Shown: piece after piece, positions 5,552 through 7,728 of the stretch
Numbering within the stretch: the stretch's first letter is position 1
How the letters are laid out: each line of letters starts with the position of its first letter
Source: JALOAD01 sp023228995 [NCBI: Candidatus Muiribacterium halophilum]
Lineage (GTDB): Bacteria; Muiribacteriota; Muiribacteriia; Muiribacteriales
Assembly: GCA_023228995.1 (NCBI GenBank)
Contig: JALOAD010000093.1
Span: 1 to 7,728, forward strand
DNA: 7,728 nt
Direction: 5' to 3'
Position numbers and translations under genes: made by a program
Notes under the pieces: model-generated
Told to the model about the DNA's origin: nothing
Seen by the model: only the letters and a program-made list of their open reading frames with translations
Database searches by the model: none

Positions 5552-7360
5552 ATGAATAAAAAATTAATTGCAGCAATACTCCTTTTAACTTTAGTTTTAA
5601 CTTCGCAAGCAACGGTTGAAAAGGATAAATGGACAGTAATGGTTTATATGGCAGCAGGTAATGAGAGAGAAGAGTCTGCTATTAATACTATAAATGAACT
5701 TGAAGAAATTGGTTCAGGTGATGGAGTTAATATTGTAACTCTTATTGATAGATGGGATGGTTATGAATGGAAATATATTGGTGATAGCGGACCTTATAGA
5801 GTTAAATCTGATAAAGATTATAAAGGTCATGGAGATTGGACTGGAACAAAAATTTATTATATTGAACAGGATAGTTCTGAAGATATTAACTCTAAAGAGA
5901 TTATACAAAATCAAGATATGAGTTTAAATTCAGGAGATCCTAAAAATCTTGCATCTTTTCTTGCTTTAACACAGAATTTGTATCCGGCTGAAAAGTATAT
6001 GGTTATTATATGGGGTATGAGTGAGGGTTTTGGAGGAACTTTATGGGAAGCTGATGGTAATACTTTTCTTGAAACAAGTCAGCTTGGTAAAGTTTTTCAG
6101 GTAGCATTGTCAAATGTTTTACATAATTCAGACCAAAAATATGAAGTTGTAGCTTTTGATTCAGGATTTATGAGTTCTTATGAAATATGTAATGAACTTG
6201 GTAAAAATGGTGTTAAATCATTGGTTGGACCGGAAGGTTCTCTTGAAGATGGAGCTTTTCCTTATAGTGAACTAATTGGACATTTAAGAGAAAGATCTTC
6301 TTTAAATAGAACAGCAGATGCTGAATCTGTATCAAGATTTATAGTTGATAAATATAATGAAAGAAATTTAGATTCTAATTCTCGTGGTATGACAGCAGTT
6401 TTACTTGATGAACAAAAAATAGATAATATGAATACACAGCTTACTTCACTTGCAAATTTGATTATGAAAGATACAACAAATTACAAAAAACTTCATAATG
6501 CTGCTGATAGATCATTAAGATATTATCATACTCAATACACTCTTGATCTTATTGATTTTATGGATAATATTGCTATTGAATTTGATGATGGTATAAGTTC
6601 AATTGCAAAAGCTGTTAAACAAGTTGCAATTACTTCAAAACTTATAGTTGCTTCAACTTCAAATGATTTAAAGGGTATTTCTATATATTTTCCTATGCAT
6701 AGAAGAGGAGATAGAAATGGTGTTCCTTATGCAATAAAACCTTATGAAAAAGCGAAACAAGGTTATTTAAAATATGAATTTACTAATCAAACTTCATGGG
6801 ATGAAATGATTGAACAATATGAAAAAAATATGAATAATGCTTCAACTGAACAAATAATTGTTCCTCAACTTAATATTGTATCTTCTTCTCAAGCAGTATC
6901 ATCAAATAATACACCTGTAATTGCAGTTCCTCAGCCTACAGTTCAGAGTACATCTGCATCTGCTCCTTCTGCTGGTAAATATAAATGGCCTACCGCAAGT
7001 CATAGAATTACTTCTAAATATGGATGGAGAATTCATCCGGTTTATGGTTCAAAAAAAATGCATTGGGGTATTGATATTGGTTCAGGTATGAATACAAATA
7101 TATCTGCTCCTGCAAATGGTAGAGTTACTTATGCTAAGAGTACTGGTTCAGCCGGTAAAATGGTTATTGTATCTCATGGCAATGGCAAAGAAACTGTTTA
7201 TATGCATTGTAATGCTTTTGTTGCTAGTGTTGGTCAGAATGTTAATGTTGGAGATACAATAGCTAGAGTTGGTAGTACTGGAGCTTCTACTGGTCCTCAT
7301 CTTCATTTTGAAACAAGATTTAATGATCAGAAAAAAAGTCCTACTAATTATTTAGAATAA
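5552..7360 (+). CDS. Secreted clostripain-like (C11) pseudo-peptidase fused to an M23 peptidase domain
   Basis: 602 residues; AGGAGG at 5541-5546, 5 nt before the ATG. Residues 1-20 form a signal peptide (KK, hydrophobic core, cleavage probably after SQA). Residues 26-430 have the C11 fold: WTVMVYMAAGNE (27-38), INELEEIG (47-54), LVGPEG (224-229), GISIYFP (375-381). The catalytic positions are lost: the family's W-(N/D)-HG-x-G is WGMSEG here (154-159, Met156 for His), and its D-A-C-L-M is DSGFM (203-207, Gly205 for Cys). The 49-residue spacing fits the normal dyad. A Ser/Pro/Gln-rich linker (about 428-475) leads to an M23 domain with GWRIHPVYG (491-499), HWGID (His504, Asp508), MHC (His552) and PHLHFE (His583, His585), all zinc and catalytic residues kept. 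Expected job: peptidoglycan endopeptidase outside the cytoplasm, with the dead C11 part binding or regulating. No cell-wall anchor or sorting tail is seen. Confidence 0.9.
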   Translation: MNKKLIAAILLLTLVLTSQATVEKDKWTVMVYMAAGNEREESAINTINELEEIGSGDGVNIVTLIDRWDGYEWKYIGDSGPYRVKSDKDYKGHGDWTGTKIYYIEQDSSEDINSKEIIQNQDMSLNSGDPKNLASFLALTQNLYPAEKYMVIIWGMSEGFGGTLWEADGNTFLETSQLGKVFQVALSNVLHNSDQKYEVVAFDSGFMSSYEICNELGKNGVKSLVGPEGSLEDGAFPYSELIGHLRERSSLNRTADAESVSRFIVDKYNERNLDSNSRGMTAVLLDEQKIDNMNTQLTSLANLIMKDTTNYKKLHNAADRSLRYYHTQYTLDLIDFMDNIAIEFDDGISSIAKAVKQVAITSKLIVASTSNDLKGISIYFPMHRRGDRNGVPYAIKPYEKAKQGYLKYEFTNQTSWDEMIEQYEKNMNNASTEQIIVPQLNIVSSSQAVSSNNTPVIAVPQPTVQSTSASAPSAGKYKWPTASHRITSKYGWRIHPVYGSKKMHWGIDIGSGMNTNISAPANGRVTYAKSTGSAGKMVIVSHGNGKETVYMHCNAFVASVGQNVNVGDTIARVGSTGASTGPHLHFETRFNDQKKSPTNYLE

Positions 7361-7386
7361 TAGAATTGTTAACAATAGTTTAAATT

Positions 7387-7418
7387 AAAAAAAGCCGATT
7401 TAAAAGCCGGTTTTTTTT
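7387..7418 (+). terminator. Intrinsic terminator of the C11/M23 gene
   Basis: The stem pairs seven A (7387-7393), G and CCG (to 7397) with CGG (7408-7410) and eight T (7411-7418), with one G-T pair and a 10-nt loop. It starts 26 nt after the stop codon, and the T run forms the 3' arm. The A-tract on the other side means it could also work in reverse. Confidence 0.85.
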
Positions 7419-7509
7419 ATCAAAAAAGAGCGGTATAGAATTGAGTCTTCTGATTAAATAAACAAAAATCAATATAATGTCATCTCAAAGTAAATTACAT
7501 ATAAAAAAA

Positions 7510-7568
7510 TGTCATCCCAGCACTATTCTGAGTTTTTGTCATCCCGGTACTATTCTGAGCCGGGATCT
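7510..7568 (+). repeat. Tandem pair of GTCATCCC palindromic repeats (REP-like)
   Basis: Copy 1 (7510-7532) and copy 2 (7537-7559) agree at 21 of 23 positions, 27 nt apart. Copy 2 is complete: ATCCCGG (7541-7547) pairs with CCGGGAT (7560-7566) around a 12-nt loop. Copy 1 has lost its right arm and runs straight into TTTTT. T runs (7570-7574 and beyond) follow copy 2, so it could also act as a back-up terminator. The C- and G-rich arms stand out in AT-rich DNA. Confidence 0.8.
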
Positions 7569-7728
7569 GTTTTTGATTTTTTTTTGAATTAGATTTTACA
7601 AATAGATTCAAAAAATTGATATCGAGCGTAATTATGGAAGCTGTCTTAAGATTTTCAATAAGTATACAAAAAAGAAATTCAAAGTTAAAAAAAATAAAAT
7701 TATAAATAACTAAGATGCAATAGAAAAT

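Larger units (their letters stand above)
7361..7728. other. Non-coding stretch after the C11/M23 gene
   Basis: No convincing gene on either strand. It holds the intrinsic terminator (7387-7418), the tandem GTCATCCC repeats (7510-7568) with a possible older fragment starting at 7478 (TGTCATCTCA), and an AT-rich tail with no clear promoter. No tRNA or other structured RNA was recognised. Confidence 0.6.

Noticed and set aside
5714-5914. Minus-strand open frame of 66 codons
   Set aside because: Shadow of the C11 domain; low-complexity Ile/Phe/Asn product.
7634-7705. 23-codon basic ORF (starting MEAVLRFSIS) near the right edge
   Set aside because: No Shine-Dalgarno and no recognisable sequence; expected by chance.

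Overview
The window is AT-rich bacterial DNA (hand counts on sampled lines give about 32-34% GC in the core-type genes and about 16% in part of the central cassette). Genes are tightly packed, most have Shine-Dalgarno sites, and there are short palindromic intergenic repeats. The gene content (PDDEXK_9/AAA-ATPase-like family, clostripain-fold secreted protein, M23 peptidase) is common in anaerobic or gut-type and candidate-phylum bacteria with a cell wall. The sequence alone does not fix the phylum.

Layout: (1) 1-263, the C-terminal end of a PD-(D/E)XK nuclease-like protein, running in from the left edge. (2) 264-425, a convergent spacer that is richer in GC and full of inverted and direct GTGAC/GTCAC repeats. 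(3) 426-2664 on the minus strand, a two-gene operon: a membrane-anchored alpha/beta hydrolase followed by a metallo-beta-lactamase/beta-CASP RNase. An extended -10 element sits so close to the hydrolase ATG that its transcript may be leaderless. (4) 2848-4523 on the plus strand, a very AT-rich three-gene cassette: a TIGR04255-family protein and two small proteins I do not recognise, joined end to start (TAA directly followed by ATG, then overlapping reading frames). (5) 4675-5460, a cytosolic PF00756-type esterase. (6) 5552-7360, a secreted protein with a clostripain-like (C11) domain that has lost both expected catalytic residues, joined by a Ser/Pro-rich linker to an intact M23 metallopeptidase domain. 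A strong intrinsic terminator follows. (7) 7361-7728, non-coding, with two tandem copies of a GTCATCCC repeat. A decayed inverted copy lies at 4584-4615.

The two best leads are the TIGR04255 cassette, which has the composition and compact layout of a transferred accessory or defence-type module of unknown function, and the C11 pseudo-protease/M23 fusion, which looks like a cell-wall hydrolase carrying a dead protease domain as a binding or regulatory module. The minus-strand operon and the esterase look like ordinary housekeeping or accessory hydrolases.
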